From an uncultured Rhodospirillales bacterium (GTDB lineage Bacteria; Pseudomonadota; Alphaproteobacteria; Kiloniellales; Kiloniellaceae), in assembly GCA_913060675.1 (NCBI GenBank), contig CAJXUS010000001.1, forward strand, positions 180,739-244,738: 64,000 nucleotides of DNA, read 5' to 3'. Both the position numbers and the translations under genes were made by a program. Below the pieces are notes generated by a model that saw only the letters and a list, made by a program, of their open reading frames with translations, did not search any database and was not told the origin of the DNA. Shown piece after piece: positions 63,947-64,000 of this stretch (the stretch's first letter is position 1; each line of letters begins with the position of its first letter).

Positions 63947-64000
63947 GGGGCTGTCCTAGATAACGCAAATTAGGTGTTATCATGGGAGTTATGAGGAAAA
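63947..64000 (+). mobile_element. Probable left end of an insertion sequence (IS1595/ISXO2-like)
   Basis: GGGGCTGTCCTAGATAA at 63947 looks like the terminal repeat of IS1595-type elements, as far as I can recall it. GATAAC at 63958 and GTTATC at 63976 form an inner dyad. A transposase frame would start ATGGGAGTTATGAGGAAAA at 63982 (M-G-V-M-R-K); many ISXO2-like transposases begin M-R-K-S. The element runs off the window, so the family is tentative. Confidence 0.5.

Overview
The window looks like chromosomal DNA of a free-living, probably marine alphaproteobacterium. The reasons are the block rpoD-dnaG-yqeY facing carA-carB-greA, a DUF4169 protein, an SLC5-type sensor kinase, a ScfR-like acyl-CoA regulator, Mla lipid-transport genes, and a moderate base composition (by eye mid-40s percent G+C, not computed). 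There is no prophage, plasmid backbone, CRISPR array or rRNA operon. One tRNA with a CAT anticodon is present, and what looks like the left end of an insertion sequence begins in the last 55 bases.

Layout. 1-5309: end of a ClC channel gene, a secreted pentapeptide protein, a thioesterase, mlaA-mlaC and ettA. 5503-10666: a one-direction signalling cluster of an XRE/ScfR-like regulator, a receiver-only response regulator, a small membrane protein and an SLC5-STAC histidine kinase. The regulator carries an internal segment that closely matches the kinase's own HisKA helix pair. 11072-13200: LysE exporter and divergent MocR regulator. 13396-20324: an iron block with a perfect Fur box, bacterioferritin, two imelysins around a di-heme oxidoreductase, a DUF1513 protein and a PiuC-type hydroxylase. 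20396-27953: small regulators, a DUF2269/DUF4166/saccharopine-dehydrogenase-like trio, PspA with a YiaAB partner, a GNAT enzyme, FetAB and a solute-binding protein. 27998-35512: a YeiH exporter, a Rieske protein with an ACMSD-like amidohydrolase, two LysR regulators, an iron-sulfur flavin reductase and an alcohol dehydrogenase. 35612-43223: a small XRE/membrane pair, a methyltransferase, cache and CHASE sensor proteins, a TetR/YciI pair, tag, the tRNA, an MBL hydrolase and an ASCH protein. 43257-53356: the housekeeping block. 53433-64000: a phosphatase, an RF1-like release factor interrupted by an in-frame TGA, oligopeptidase B, DUF4169, a SleB-type wall hydrolase, an AsmA-like protein, a UbiH-like hydroxylase, LysR, elbB and ung.

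How the genes work together. The kinase cluster is probably an acetate or short-chain fatty acid switch linking a transporter-like sensor to an acyl-CoA-responsive regulator. The iron block is probably a Fur-controlled uptake and storage unit. The Rieske and reductase genes around the LysR at 30936 form an incomplete electron-transfer set with no terminal oxygenase in the window.

The strongest observations are the HisKA-like segment inside the XRE regulator, the in-frame UGA at the conserved Trp position of an RF1-like factor, a CHASE kinase that seems to start at AUU, three identical-pattern operators in front of pspA, and a run of five hairpins at 33220-33378.
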